Made by a program: the position numbers and the translations under genes. A stretch of 64,000 nucleotides of DNA from Thermoleophilum album (GTDB lineage: Bacteria > Actinomycetota > Thermoleophilia > Solirubrobacterales > Thermoleophilaceae). Below the pieces are notes generated by a model. The model was not told the DNA's origin. It ran no database searches and was given only the letters and a program-made list of their open reading frames with translations. The DNA is taken from contig NZ_CP066171.1 of NCBI RefSeq assembly GCF_028867705.1, positions 2,020,245 to 2,084,244 on the forward strand. The letters are read 5' to 3'. Positions 47,129 through 56,236 of this stretch are shown one piece after another; position 1 is the first letter of the stretch, and every line of letters begins with the position of its first letter.

Positions 47129-48073
47129 GTGCGCGAACTAGCCGCGATCGGACGCTTCGCGCGCCGCGCCACCCGCCCGACAGCGCGGATCGAGCGCGGG
47201 ATCGGCGACGACGCCGCGGTCTTGCGCGCCGACGGGCTGTGCGCGATCTCGACCGACACCGTCGTCGACGGCGTGCACTTCACGACGCACGGCTACACGC
47301 CCTCCGAGATCGGCCACAAAGCGCTCGCGACGGCTATCTCGGACCTCGCCGCGATGGGCGCCCAGCCGGGCGAAGTGCTGCTCTCTATCGGCCTTCCCGC
47401 AAACGCCAGCGAAGAGTTCGTCGACGGTTTGGCGGACGGGTTCGTGGGCTTCGCCGACGAGGTCGGCGTCGCACTCGTAGGCGGCGACGTGGTGGCCGCA
47501 CCGGTGCTGTTTCTCGCTGTCACGGTGGTCGGCTGGGCAGCGACCGGCGAGAGGCTCGTCGGCCGCGACGGCGCGGCGCCGGGTGAGCTGGTAGGCGTGA
47601 CGGGCACGCTCGGCGCGGCCGCCGCCGCTCTCCTCGCCCGCGACCAAGTGGACGAGGCGCTGCGCGAGCGGCTCGTACGCCCGCGGCCGCGACTCGCCGA
47701 GGGCCGCGCCCTCGCCCAGCTCGGCGTCACCGCAATGATCGACGTAAGCGACGGCATCGCCAGCGACGCCCGCCACGTCGCCGCAGCGAGCGGCGTAGCG
47801 CTGCACGTGCGACTCGACCGGCTGCCGATCGCCCCCGGCGTCGAGGATGTGGCGGCCGCGCTCGGACGCGATCCGGGCGAACTAGCCGCGACCGGCGGCG
47901 AGGATTACGAGCTCCTTTTCACGGCGCGCCCGTCGCTGCGCACCGCGGTCGAGAACACGCTGGCCGAGCTCGGGTGTCCCGTGACTTGGATCGGTAGTGT
48001 CGAGCCCGGCAGCGGTGTCGCGTTCAGCGACCAGCACGGCGAGCGGCGGGACCTGCGCGGTTTCGAGCACTGA
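47129..48073 (+). CDS. thiL: thiamine-monophosphate kinase
   Basis: 314 residues. ThiL/PurM-like fold: [12 protein letters not shown] (metal site), [49 protein letters not shown] and [20 protein letters not shown], ending [11 protein letters not shown]. It phosphorylates thiamine phosphate to the diphosphate cofactor. GTG 47129, immediately downstream of the PBP gene; the pairing is common in actinobacterial lineages only by chance as far as I know. Ends 32 nt from the convergent M28-like gene. Confidence 0.92.
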   Translation: MRELAAIGRFARRATRPTARIERGIGDDAAVLRADGLCAISTDTVVDGVHFTTHGYTPSEIGHKALATAISDLAAMGAQPGEVLLSIGLPANASEEFVDGLADGFVGFADEVGVALVGGDVVAAPVLFLAVTVVGWAATGERLVGRDGAAPGELVGVTGTLGAAAAALLARDQVDEALRERLVRPRPRLAEGRALAQLGVTAMIDVSDGIASDARHVAAASGVALHVRLDRLPIAPGVEDVAAALGRDPGELAATGGEDYELLFTARPSLRTAVENTLAELGCPVTWIGSVEPGSGVAFSDQHGERRDLRGFEH

Positions 48074-48105
48074 CCAGCCCCCGGGTGCCTAGCTCCCCGC
48101 AGCGC

Positions 48106-49809
48106 TCACCGCAGCGCACGGCCGGGATGCGCTCGCGCCTCCGCGCGCGCCGCTTCCGCGCGCTCAGCGTTGGCGCGCAGATGCTGGACGAGCGCGATGC
48201 CGGCCGCCACAAAGAGCGCCGACATCGCTACGACCACCTCGTCGGCGGCACCCTGGGCCACCGCGATCAGCGCGTGCCATGCCCCTTCGACGGGGCTCGT
48301 GCCTGTGCGCAACAGCAGATGGACGCAGACGGCAGCGGGCAGCGCGAGCCCAACAGCGAGCGTGCCGGCACCGCGGCCACCGCCGGTAGCCGGCACAAGG
48401 AGCGCCCTCAGCCCCCAGACGTGGAGCGCCGGCAGCCATACGACGAGGGCGTAGGGATTGGAGAGCCACAGCACCGCGCCCGCGACCGCGAGCACGATCG
48501 CGATTCCCGCACCGGCGGCGGGACTGCGGGCGGCGCGACCGAGAGCTCGAACCGCGAACCAACAACCCAGCGCCAGCACCGCGATCGCCGCCAGCAACGC
48601 CACGCGTCCGCCGTTCGGCCCAACGGCGAACGGATCGCTCACCCCGAGACCGGACGGGCCGAACCAGCCCGCCATCCCGGCGACACGCAAACTGCCCACG
48701 AGCACTAAAAGCGGCAAGGCGAAGCTCGTCACGAGCGCGACACCGACACGTAGCCGCTGTCCCTGGCGGCGCGCACGGGCCGCAGCGTCGGCGGTCGCGA
48801 AGGCGACGGGCAAGAGCAGCGCCGCGGCGCACAGCGACACGACCCACCCGGGCAGAACGAGTCCGAGCACCGTGACGTAACGACCCGGGGCGGCCGCCAA
48901 CCGACCACCCTGGTCGAGAGCGCTGAGCGTCCGCAGCGCCGTGCGCGTGAGGATCCCGACGCTGTCGGGATCGATCCGCTCGAGCCGGCTGTCGGCAGGC
49001 GCGAGCTCCCCGGAGCCGGATATGCGCACGGCGTCGATACCCGCTTCAAGAAGTGGTGACTGCAAGCCGACGCCGATCGGGAAGGCGAGACGCGCCACCT
49101 GCCCGGCGAAGCTCGACGCTGCCGCCGGCTCGGCGGTCTCCTCGCGCAGCGAGGCGCGTGCCGTGCGCTCGGTCTGGGCGCTCGTGCGACGATCGCCCCC
49201 CGACCAGACGACAACCGGTGCCCCGCCTCGGGCCCGTGACGCGACGTCGCTCAACACCACGGCCGCAACGATCTGGCGGCCGGTGTCACGCAGGCGATCC
49301 ACAGCCCGCTCAACAGCCTCGGGATGGGCCCGACCATCGACCGAGGCGAGCACGATGCTGCGCTTGGTCGGCCGGCCCGCCAACACCTGGGCGATCGCCA
49401 GCAGCGCGGCGGTATCGGCAGCGGTGGCGCGGTCGCGCTCTCGCCAGGCGTCGCGCGGGACCACCAGCATCAGCGCGGTGTCGGAGCGACCCGGTCGCGT
49501 CGCGACGACGTTAGTGAGCTGGCGGTCACCGCTCTCGAAGCGGTCGTGATCGACCGTGAAGCCGAGCGCGGCGAGCCGCCCGCCGACGAGGTCGGCGAGC
49601 GCGCGATCGCCAGGCGCTCCGGCGCGCCGGTCGGGGTAGGTGCGGGCGATGCGCTCGCCCTCCTGCGCGATCAACCTGCCGTCGAGCAGCACGTCGGCGG
49701 CAAGCCCCTGGGGGAGCGCCGGCGGGCGGCGTTCGAGCGAGAACATCGCCACGATCGCGGCGAGCAGCGCAGGCAGGAGCGCAGCCCGGTACAGCCGTGG
49801 CTCGAGCAC
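48106..49809 (-). CDS. membrane protein with degenerate M28-like domain
   Basis: 567 residues. One N-terminal helix, then an external domain resembling M28 aminopeptidases (AGAPGDRALADLVGGRLAALG, DTAALLAIAQVLAGRPTKRSIVLASVDG) and about eight membrane helices from residue 310. The His-x-Asp metal site is replaced (VVPRDAWRERD) and the paired Glu after the strand is absent (SVDGRAHPEAVE), so it probably has no zinc and no peptidase activity. Its role is unknown; a binding or scaffold function is a guess. GTG 49809 is 26 nt from the divergent response-regulator gene. Confidence 0.7.
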   Translation of the reverse strand: MLEPRLYRAALLPALLAAIVAMFSLERRPPALPQGLAADVLLDGRLIAQEGERIARTYPDRRAGAPGDRALADLVGGRLAALGFTVDHDRFESGDRQLTNVVATRPGRSDTALMLVVPRDAWRERDRATAADTAALLAIAQVLAGRPTKRSIVLASVDGRAHPEAVERAVDRLRDTGRQIVAAVVLSDVASRARGGAPVVVWSGGDRRTSAQTERTARASLREETAEPAAASSFAGQVARLAFPIGVGLQSPLLEAGIDAVRISGSGELAPADSRLERIDPDSVGILTRTALRTLSALDQGGRLAAAPGRYVTVLGLVLPGWVVSLCAAALLLPVAFATADAAARARRQGQRLRVGVALVTSFALPLLVLVGSLRVAGMAGWFGPSGLGVSDPFAVGPNGGRVALLAAIAVLALGCWFAVRALGRAARSPAAGAGIAIVLAVAGAVLWLSNPYALVVWLPALHVWGLRALLVPATGGGRGAGTLAVGLALPAAVCVHLLLRTGTSPVEGAWHALIAVAQGAADEVVVAMSALFVAAGIALVQHLRANAERAEAARAEARAHPGRALR

Positions 49810-49821
49810 TTCCCGGCAACC

Positions 49822-49827
49822 TACAAT
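49822..49827 (+). promoter_or_regulatory. -10 box TACAAT before the response regulator
   Basis: A near-consensus TACAAT 8 nt before GTG 49836, again placing the start site at or very near the start codon. It lies in the only 26 nt between two divergent genes. Confidence 0.5.
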
Positions 49828-49835
49828 GAACCGCG

Positions 49836-50555
49836 GTGGGCAGCGCGACGGCCCGGATCCTTGTCGTCGACGACGAGCGCCCGCTCCAGGAGCTGCTGGC
49901 TTTCCCGCTGCGCCGCGACGGATACGAGGTCGTTTCGGCGTACGACGGCTACCAAGCGCTCGCGCGCCTGAACAGCGAACGTTTCGACCTGGTCGTGCTC
50001 GACCTAATGCTGCCGGGCATCGACGGCCTCGAACTCTGTCGGCTGATCCGCTCGACGAGCGACGTGCCGATCGTGATGCTCACCGCGCGCGGCGACGAGC
50101 GCGATAAGGTCGCGGGTCTCGAGCTCGGCGCCGACGACTACATCACGAAGCCGTTCTCGTTGCGCGAGTTCCGCAGCCGCGTGCGCGCCGTGCTGCGGCG
50201 AACGAAGCGTGCCGCCACGAGCGACGAGCGGGAGGCGCGAGGGGTGATCGAGCGCGGGCCGCTGCGGATCGACCTCGATCGCCGCACGGCGACGGTGCGC
50301 GGGCGCCCGGTGCGACTCACCTATGTCGAGTTCGAACTCTTGACCGCGCTCGCCCGCCGACCCGGCGTCGCGCAGGGACGGCCGCAACTTTTGGCGAGCG
50401 TGTTCGGCAGCTCGGCGTACCGCGATCCGCGCACGATCGACGTGCACATTCGTCATCTGCGCGAAAAGATCGAGGACGATCCCTCGCGGCCGCGGTTGAT
50501 CGAGACGGTGCGGCGTGTCGGCTACCGCTTCGCGCCGCTCGACCGGGAGCGCTAG
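49836..50555 (+). CDS. OmpR/PhoP-type response regulator
   Basis: 239 residues. Receiver domain ILVVDDERPLQELL with phospho-acceptor Asp56 in VVLDLMLPGIDG, MLTARGDERDKVAGLELGADD and the Lys in TKPFSLREF. Winged-helix DNA-binding domain from about 140: LTYVEFELLTALARRPG, VHIRHLREKIEDDP and VRRVGYRF. Controlled by the histidine kinase that starts 2 nt later. Preceded by TACAAT at 49822. Confidence 0.92.
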   Translation: MGSATARILVVDDERPLQELLAFPLRRDGYEVVSAYDGYQALARLNSERFDLVVLDLMLPGIDGLELCRLIRSTSDVPIVMLTARGDERDKVAGLELGADDYITKPFSLREFRSRVRAVLRRTKRAATSDEREARGVIERGPLRIDLDRRTATVRGRPVRLTYVEFELLTALARRPGVAQGRPQLLASVFGSSAYRDPRTIDVHIRHLREKIEDDPSRPRLIETVRRVGYRFAPLDRER

Positions 50556-50557
50556 CG

Positions 50558-52045
50558 GTGCTGCCGCCGCCGAGCGAACCGCGAGCGGCCGGCGCGTCGC
50601 TGCGTGCACGTGTGGCCTTACTGATGCTCTCGGTTTGCGTGATCGCTTTCGGGATCGCGTATCTCGGTGTCGCCTCGCAGCTCGTGTCGGCCCTGGAGCG
50701 GCAGCGACTCGACGAACTCAAGCGCTCGCTCGCGCGCAGCGTGCCGCGTTTGGCCGACACCTTCGCCGGCCGGGCATCCCCCGCATCCGCCTCCCGTCTC
50801 CGCGAGCTGGCGGAGGCGCTCGAAGTTCGTGCCTATGCCTTCCGCGTCCGCGCCACCGGCGGTGGCGATGTCCACCTCGCTCCACTCGCCGGCGGGGAGC
50901 CTTGGCCTGCAGTTCGCAAGACCGCGCGCAGCGCCGCTGCCGGCGGCAGCGTGGCGCGCGTCTCGGGTCGCGGTCGCGCGCGTACCGCCGTCGTCGCCCG
51001 CCCTCTGCCAGCACGCGGTCGCGACAAGGTCGTTGTCGTTTTCGCGCGTTCCCTCGGTGACGTCCAGCGCACGGCCAAGCTCTTGCGTGAACGGGGCGCG
51101 ATCGCACTGCTGCTCGCGTTGGCGTTCGTGCTGGTCGGCGCCATAGCGGTATCGCAGGCGGTTATCGGTCGTGTGAGAGCGGTGGAACGCGCCGCTCGTG
51201 CGATCGCCCGCGGCCAGCATCCCGGCCCGGTGCCGGTCGAGCGCGACGACGAGCTCGGCGCGCTGGCGCGCGCTTTCAACGAGATGCAGGAGCGCCTCAC
51301 CCAGGCCGAGCGTGCGCGCCGCGACTTCATCGTCACCGCTTCCCACGAGTTGCGCACGCCTCTGTCTTCCCTCGGCGGGTTCGTGGAGCTGTTGCGCGAC
51401 GAGGAGCTCGACACCGCCACGCGACGCCGCTTCCTCGCCACGATGGCCGACCAGGTCGAGCGCTTGCAGCGGCTCGCGGTGGACCTCCTCGATCTCTCGC
51501 GGATCGACTCCGGCGATCTCGAGCTGGCGCCAGAGAGCAGCGACCTCAGCGAGCTGGTGACGTCGGTCGCGCGCGAGTTCGAAGCGGTGGCTAGCGAACG
51601 CGGTCACCGCCTCGAACTACGTGTAAACCCTTCCGTGCAAGCGTTCTGCGATCCCGATCGCGCCGCCCAGATCGTGCGTGTTCTGATCGACAACGCACTG
51701 CGCCACACCCCGAAGGGCACGCGCGTGCGTGTCTCCTGCGGGCGGCGACGCAGCGACGGGCGCCCGTACGTGCGGGTGATCGACAACGGTCCCGGCATTC
51801 CCGAAGAGCTGCGCGCCCGCATCTTCGAACCGTTCGTGCGCGGCAACGAGAGCCCGGGCGCCGGGCTCGGACTGGCGATCGCGCGCCAACTCGCCGAACG
51901 TATGGGCGGGAGCCTGTCGGTGCGCAGTTCGGGAGGCGAGACGTGTCTCGAGCTGACACTCCCGGCCGACCGTGCCCCACGGTCGAGCGCCGACACCGAC
52001 GAGCCCTCGCTAACAGCGTCGCCGCAGCGGCCGATGGGTACCTAA
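50558..52045 (+). CDS. sensor histidine kinase
   Basis: 495 residues. Two membrane helices (about 17-42 and 180-205) flank an external sensor of about 135 residues; then HAMP, HisKA with His263 in FIVTASHELRTPLSSLGG, and HATPase with VLIDNALRHTPKGTRV (N box), VIDNGPGIPEELRARIFEPF and GAGLGLAIARQLAERMGG. Partner of the preceding response regulator, 2 nt apart. Signal unknown; the sensor domain is Arg/Ala-rich without a recognised fold. Confidence 0.92.
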   Translation: MLPPPSEPRAAGASLRARVALLMLSVCVIAFGIAYLGVASQLVSALERQRLDELKRSLARSVPRLADTFAGRASPASASRLRELAEALEVRAYAFRVRATGGGDVHLAPLAGGEPWPAVRKTARSAAAGGSVARVSGRGRARTAVVARPLPARGRDKVVVVFARSLGDVQRTAKLLRERGAIALLLALAFVLVGAIAVSQAVIGRVRAVERAARAIARGQHPGPVPVERDDELGALARAFNEMQERLTQAERARRDFIVTASHELRTPLSSLGGFVELLRDEELDTATRRRFLATMADQVERLQRLAVDLLDLSRIDSGDLELAPESSDLSELVTSVAREFEAVASERGHRLELRVNPSVQAFCDPDRAAQIVRVLIDNALRHTPKGTRVRVSCGRRRSDGRPYVRVIDNGPGIPEELRARIFEPFVRGNESPGAGLGLAIARQLAERMGGSLSVRSSGGETCLELTLPADRAPRSSADTDEPSLTASPQRPMGT

Positions 52046-52052
52046 GTAGGGG

Positions 52053-52481
52053 GTGGCCGAGGTGCCCAGCACACAAGCGACGCGGTCGCCGCAGCGAGAA
52101 CGGCGGGTCGTCCTGACGATCCCAGCACGCTCCGACTACCTTGTGCTAACCCGCCTGGCGTTGGCGGCTATCTGCCGGGCGGCCGAATTCGAACTCGCCG
52201 ACGTCGCCGACCTCAAGCTGGCCGTGACGGAAGCGGCCGAGGCGTTCATGGACGAGGCACCAGCGGCACAGCGCCCACCCGCCGCCGCGACGCGCACGCT
52301 GGCGATCGACTTCCGTCTCGACCGGGATGCGCTGCACATCGAGCTGAGCTGTCCCGGTGGCACCGGCGGCCGCGGCCTGCCCGAGCTTGCGCGGGCAATC
52401 ATCACTGCGACGGTCGACGAGTTCGACGCCGGCGACGACCGCTTAACCCTGGTCAAGCGCTTGCCCTCCGCGCGCGTCTGA
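52053..52481 (+). CDS. RsbW-like ATP-binding anti-sigma factor homologue
   Basis: 142 residues similar to the HATPase_c anti-sigma family: RRVVLTIPARSDYLVLTRLA, FELADVADLKLAVTEAAEAF and the C-terminal FDAGDDRLTLVKRL. The N box usually EAxxNA is EAAEAF here, so the Asn that binds ATP-magnesium is missing; kinase activity is doubtful though partner binding may remain. Third gene of an operon with a two-component pair, 7 nt after the kinase stop; GTG 52053 has TAGGGGG just upstream. No sigma factor or anti-antagonist is present nearby. Confidence 0.7.
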   Translation: MAEVPSTQATRSPQRERRVVLTIPARSDYLVLTRLALAAICRAAEFELADVADLKLAVTEAAEAFMDEAPAAQRPPAAATRTLAIDFRLDRDALHIELSCPGGTGGRGLPELARAIITATVDEFDAGDDRLTLVKRLPSARV

Positions 52482-52494
52482 AGACAAAAACGAC

Positions 52495-52521
52495 ACCGAT
52501 CGCGCCGCCCGGTATCGGTGC
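52495..52521 (+). terminator. hairpin between the RsbW-like gene and treT
   Basis: CACCGAT (52495-52501) pairs with ATCGGTG (52515-52521) across a 13-nt loop. No T tract follows, so a weak terminator or an mRNA structure in the 122-nt gap. Confidence 0.35.
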
Positions 52522-52603
52522 GGTACGACCTACTAGCGCCGCGGCGACTACGCTTGCGCGTCTTCCCCTGAACAGGGCTGTCGATCCACCGAAAACCCGG
52601 GCA

Positions 52604-53842
52604 ATGCTGCAACACGTCGTCGTCGGACACAAGAGCCTCAGCGACTACACGCACATCGTCGGCCGCCAGCTGGTCGACGAGATCCGCTCGCTCGCTGACG
52701 GTCTCGAAGGGCAGCGGGTGCTGCACCTCTCGGCGACCGCTTTCGGAGGCGGTGTCGCCGAGATCCTGTACGCGCTCGTGCCCTTGATGAACGACGTCGG
52801 TCTGCACTGCGAATGGCACGTGATGCTGGGGCGCGAGGAGTTCTTCAACGTCACCAAGCGACTGCACAACGCTCTCCAGGGCGACCCCGACGCTCCGACG
52901 AGCGACGAGTGGGACATATACCGCCGCTACAACCAGTTGAACGCCGACGAGCTGGCTGGCGACTGGGACATCGTCATCGTCCACGACCCGCAACCGGCGG
53001 GGGTTCGCAACTTCGTGCCCGACAAGGCGCGCCGCTGGATTTGGCAGTGTCACATCGATCTTTCGGAACCGAACGCTGCCGCCCTGGCGCCGCTGCTTCC
53101 GCTCGTCGCCGACTACGACGCGGCGGTGTTCCACATCGACCGCTACGTGCCCGAGGAGCTGCGGTCGCGTCCCGAGCGACCTGTTTACGTCTCGCCGCCG
53201 GCGATCGACCCGCTGTCGCCAAAGAACATGCGTCTCTCGCCCGAGGACGCCGCGTTCGTGTGCGAGCAGTTCGGTATCGATGTCGATCGACCGCTGATGT
53301 GCCAAGTGTCGCGGTTCGACCCTTGGAAGGACCCGATCGGCGTGATCGACGCCTACCGACAGGTGCGGACCGAGATCCCCGACGTGCAGCTGGCGTTGGT
53401 CGGGTCGATGGCCACCGACGATCCCGAAGGCTGGGAGTTCTACAACCGCACGGTCGCCTACGCTGGCGACGATCCCGATATTCACATCCTCAACAACCTC
53501 AACAACGTCGGCGCGATCGAGGTCAACGCGTTCCAGTCGCAAGCCGACGTGCTGATCCAGAAGTCGACGCGCGAGGGGTTCGGGCTGACGGTATCGGAGG
53601 GGCTGTGGAAGGCCCGTCCGATGGTTGCCGGCAATGTCGGTGGCATTCCGTTGCAGGTCATCGACGGCCGCACCGGCTTTCTCGTCAACTCGCCCGAGGA
53701 GTGCGCCGAGCGCTGTTTGCGCATCCTCCGCGATCCCGCGCTTGGTCGCCGGTTGGGACTCGCGGGCAAGGAGCACGTGCGCGCGAACTTCCTGATGCCG
53801 CGCGTCCTGCGCGACTGGTTGCGTATCTTCAAGCAGGCGTGA
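52604..53842 (+). CDS. treT: trehalose synthase TreT (GT4)
   Basis: 412 residues of the GT-B fold. Begins VVVGHKSLSDYTHIVGRQ, has the sugar-binding AFGGGVAEILYALVPLMND, WIWQCHIDLSEP, QVSRFDPWKDPIGVIDAYR and the E-x7-E motif EGFGLTVSE at 324-332. These are hallmarks of TreT, which makes trehalose directly and reversibly from NDP-glucose and glucose, known from hyperthermophilic archaea and Rubrobacter. Ends in GTGA shared with otsA, giving a two-gene trehalose unit. Confidence 0.88.
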   Translation: MLQHVVVGHKSLSDYTHIVGRQLVDEIRSLADGLEGQRVLHLSATAFGGGVAEILYALVPLMNDVGLHCEWHVMLGREEFFNVTKRLHNALQGDPDAPTSDEWDIYRRYNQLNADELAGDWDIVIVHDPQPAGVRNFVPDKARRWIWQCHIDLSEPNAAALAPLLPLVADYDAAVFHIDRYVPEELRSRPERPVYVSPPAIDPLSPKNMRLSPEDAAFVCEQFGIDVDRPLMCQVSRFDPWKDPIGVIDAYRQVRTEIPDVQLALVGSMATDDPEGWEFYNRTVAYAGDDPDIHILNNLNNVGAIEVNAFQSQADVLIQKSTREGFGLTVSEGLWKARPMVAGNVGGIPLQVIDGRTGFLVNSPEECAERCLRILRDPALGRRLGLAGKEHVRANFLMPRVLRDWLRIFKQA

Positions 53843-55329
53843 GCGACCGCACACCGCTGATCCTCGTCTCGAACCGTGGACCTTGCACGTTCGAGCGAGA
53901 CGCTGACGGCACGCTGCGGCCGCGCCGTGGCGGCGGCGGTCTTGTCACCGCGCTGACGGGGCTCGTCCACCACCGTGACGCGCTCTGGATCGCGTCGGCG
54001 ATGACCGAGGCCGACGCCGAGGTCGCCGAGCGTCATGGCGGGCGCTCCTTCTCGGTCGAGCTCGACGGCGAGACCTACCGCATCCGTCTCGTCGTTTCGG
54101 ATCCCGACGCCTACGACCGCTTCTACAACGTCATCGCCAACCCGCTTCTCTGGTTCATCCAGCACTACCTCTGGGACCTGTCGAACGCCCCCGAGATCCG
54201 CCGTGCCGAGGTCGAGGCGTACGAGCACGGCTACCGGGTCGTCAACGAGGACTTAGCCAACGCCGTTCTCGAGGAGGCGGAGAGCCTCGGCGAGGCGGTG
54301 GTGATGCTGCACGACTACCACCTCTACGTCGCCCCGCGCCTGATCCGCAACCAGCGACCCGACCTCTTTCTCCACCACTTCATTCACATCCCGTGGACGC
54401 AGCCCGACGCCTGGCGGGTGTTGCCGGCCGACATCCGCGAGGACATCTACGAGGGGGTGCTCGCCAACGACATCGTCGCCTTCCACACCCGTGCCTACCG
54501 CCGCAACTTCCTGCTCTGTTGTCATGAACTGTTCGGTCTCGATGTCGACATGGAGGCGGGAGTGGTGCGGGCACCGGACGGGCGCGAGGTGTGGGTGCGC
54601 GCCTACCCGCTTCCTATCTCGGCGAAGACGTTCCAGCGCACAGCGCAACGACCGGCGGTTCACGAGTACGAGCGCGAGATCCTGCGCCGGCGCCGCGAAC
54701 ACCTGATCCTGCGTGTCGATCGCGCCGACCTCTCGAAGAACATCCTGCGCGGCTTCACCGCCTTCGACCTGTTCCTCGAACAGCACCCCGAGTTCCGGGA
54801 ACAGGTGACGTTCATCGCCCACCTGATCCCCTCGCGGCAGGACGTTCCCGAGTACCGCGAGTACCTCGAACGGATCGAGGCGCTCGTGGCGGTGGTCAAC
54901 CACCGCCACGGCACGACCGACTGGATGCCGATCGAGCTGCGCCTGCGCGAGAACCTGGAAGAGGCGATCGCCGCGTATAAGCACTACGACCTGTTGATCG
55001 TCAACGCGATCTGGGACGGCATGAACCTGATCGCGAAGGAGGGTCCGCTGGTCAACGAGCGGCACGGAGTGTCGCTGTTGTCCGAGAACACCGGGGCCCA
55101 TGAGGAGCTGGCGGAGTTCGCGCTGTCGGTCAACCCGTTCGACGTCCAGGAGCAGGCGGACGCGATCTACCGGGCGCTGACGATGTCCGCCGAGGAGCGC
55201 TCGTGGCGCGCCGAAGGGCTCAAGCGGATCATCTCGGCACGCGATCCCGGCGACTGGGTCGACGACCAGCTCGCCGACATCGAGGCGAAACGCAGCGGAC
55301 GCGCGCCCTCGGCGACCTCGGCCCGCTGA
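53839..55329 (+). CDS. otsA: trehalose-6-phosphate synthase
   Basis: 496 residues of family GT20. N-terminal ILVSNRGPCTFER, glycine-rich RRGGGGLVTALTGL, VVMLHDYHLYVAPRLIR, FIHIPWTQPDAWRVLP, FHTRAYRRNFLLCC and late NAIWDGMNLIAKEGPLVN and LLSENTGAHEEL. It forms trehalose 6-phosphate from NDP-glucose and glucose 6-phosphate; the phosphatase lies at 344-1162. GTG 53839 overlaps the treT stop by 4 nt; the frame extends upstream to 52813 but that is treT in another phase. Confidence 0.92.
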   Translation: MSDRTPLILVSNRGPCTFERDADGTLRPRRGGGGLVTALTGLVHHRDALWIASAMTEADAEVAERHGGRSFSVELDGETYRIRLVVSDPDAYDRFYNVIANPLLWFIQHYLWDLSNAPEIRRAEVEAYEHGYRVVNEDLANAVLEEAESLGEAVVMLHDYHLYVAPRLIRNQRPDLFLHHFIHIPWTQPDAWRVLPADIREDIYEGVLANDIVAFHTRAYRRNFLLCCHELFGLDVDMEAGVVRAPDGREVWVRAYPLPISAKTFQRTAQRPAVHEYEREILRRRREHLILRVDRADLSKNILRGFTAFDLFLEQHPEFREQVTFIAHLIPSRQDVPEYREYLERIEALVAVVNHRHGTTDWMPIELRLRENLEEAIAAYKHYDLLIVNAIWDGMNLIAKEGPLVNERHGVSLLSENTGAHEELAEFALSVNPFDVQEQADAIYRALTMSAEERSWRAEGLKRIISARDPGDWVDDQLADIEAKRSGRAPSATSAR

Positions 55330-55503
55330 GTGGCCGACCCGACCCGGCGCGGCGCCCGCTCTAGCGCACCGGTCGCGTTTCGAGGTCGCTTTTTGGCATG
55401 TCGGACCTGTTCCTGTGGCGCTTCGCTCGCGTGCACACGCCGCTCGTGACGCGCACCCTCAACTCGACACGCGTACACGTCGCTCGGTAGGCGCGCACGA
55501 CAC
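55330..55503. other. non-coding stretch after otsA
   Basis: 174 nt with no gene I can support. It contains CGAGGTCGCTTTTTGGC around 55380-55396, with a T run but no strong hairpin before it, and GTG-rich repeats. No RNA gene recognised. Confidence 0.4.
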
Positions 55504-56034
55504 TCAGCGCGCCGATTCGATCCCGAACTCGGCCTGAACGGCGGCGCGCGGATCGGTGGGCGCGGCCGTGGCAGCGCCGCGGCGCCGGTCTGTCGTGCTC
55601 GGCCTGCGCGCCGGCGATCGCCCTAGTTCGAGACCAACGCCTGCGCGCAGCGGCGGGCGGGGCCCACGAGCGTTATGGAGGCAGCGGTAGGTAGCGCGGC
55701 GCTCGTTCTCCCCGAATCCCGGGCCGGCTTGCGGCCGGGGCGCCCGACGCGACGGCACCTGCTGCCCACGCTGCGAGCGCGCCTGGCGCGAGCGATCGCC
55801 GGCGCGAGCGATCGCCTGGCGGCCGTGGGAGCGCTGCCGCTCGTCTCCCGCCCCCGCCGCGGCCTCCGTGCGCGGTGCACGGCTCGCGTGCTGCGCGCTG
55901 GCGACGCCCGCCGCAGTCGCCGCTTCCCGCTGCTTGCGTCCACAGCCCACCGGGCTTAGGCCCGCGAGCGCCCACGCAAGCAGGGCGAACCCGCACAGAG
56001 CACAGCCGAGGCGGGCGACGTTGTTCCAGCGCAC
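55504..56034 (-). CDS. putative small exported protein, possibly decayed
   Basis: 176 residues. A start at GTG 56034 gives MRWNNVARLGCALCGFALLA, a fair signal segment with a Cys near residue 31 (LSPVGCGRKQ), then Arg/Ala-rich sequence with no known domain, ending PRAAVQAEFGIESAR. Codon third positions are GC-rich as in real genes. The middle is unlike a folded protein and may be frameshifted; another frame of similar length overlaps. I rate this as uncertain. Confidence 0.4.
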   Translation of the reverse strand: MRWNNVARLGCALCGFALLAWALAGLSPVGCGRKQREAATAAGVASAQHASRAPRTEAAAGAGDERQRSHGRQAIARAGDRSRQARSQRGQQVPSRRAPRPQAGPGFGENERRATYRCLHNARGPRPPLRAGVGLELGRSPARRPSTTDRRRGAATAAPTDPRAAVQAEFGIESAR

Positions 56035-56236
56035 CCTGCGTTTCGCACGCGTTCGCACGCACACATAAGGAGTCGCGCGCGCGTTCCATGCCCCATGAGC
56101 TGCGGGACGCTAGGGCGGGGACCTATTGCCTGTGGCAGCGACACGTGCGCAGGGAGTGGCAGGCGTGAGCCGCAGGGTCGTTCGCGGGGCGCGGCGTCCG
56201 TTGTCGCGATTCCCCTGCTAAGGTGCGGGCGCGCCG
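56035..56236. promoter_or_regulatory. upstream region of the rpsF operon
   Basis: 202 nt between the putative exported-protein gene and rpsF. TAAGGT at 56219-56224 is a possible -10, 12 nt before ATG 56237. No clear -35 or ribosome binding site, so a leaderless or near-leaderless rpsF start is possible. No conserved S6:S18 leader motif recognised. Confidence 0.35.

Noticed and set aside
52813-53838. 342-codon upstream extension of otsA
   Set aside because: It is treT read in another phase; the GTGA overlap at 53839 marks the true start.
55380-55400. T-rich stretch as the otsA terminator
   Set aside because: A CTTTTTGG run is present, but I could not find a stable hairpin directly before it.
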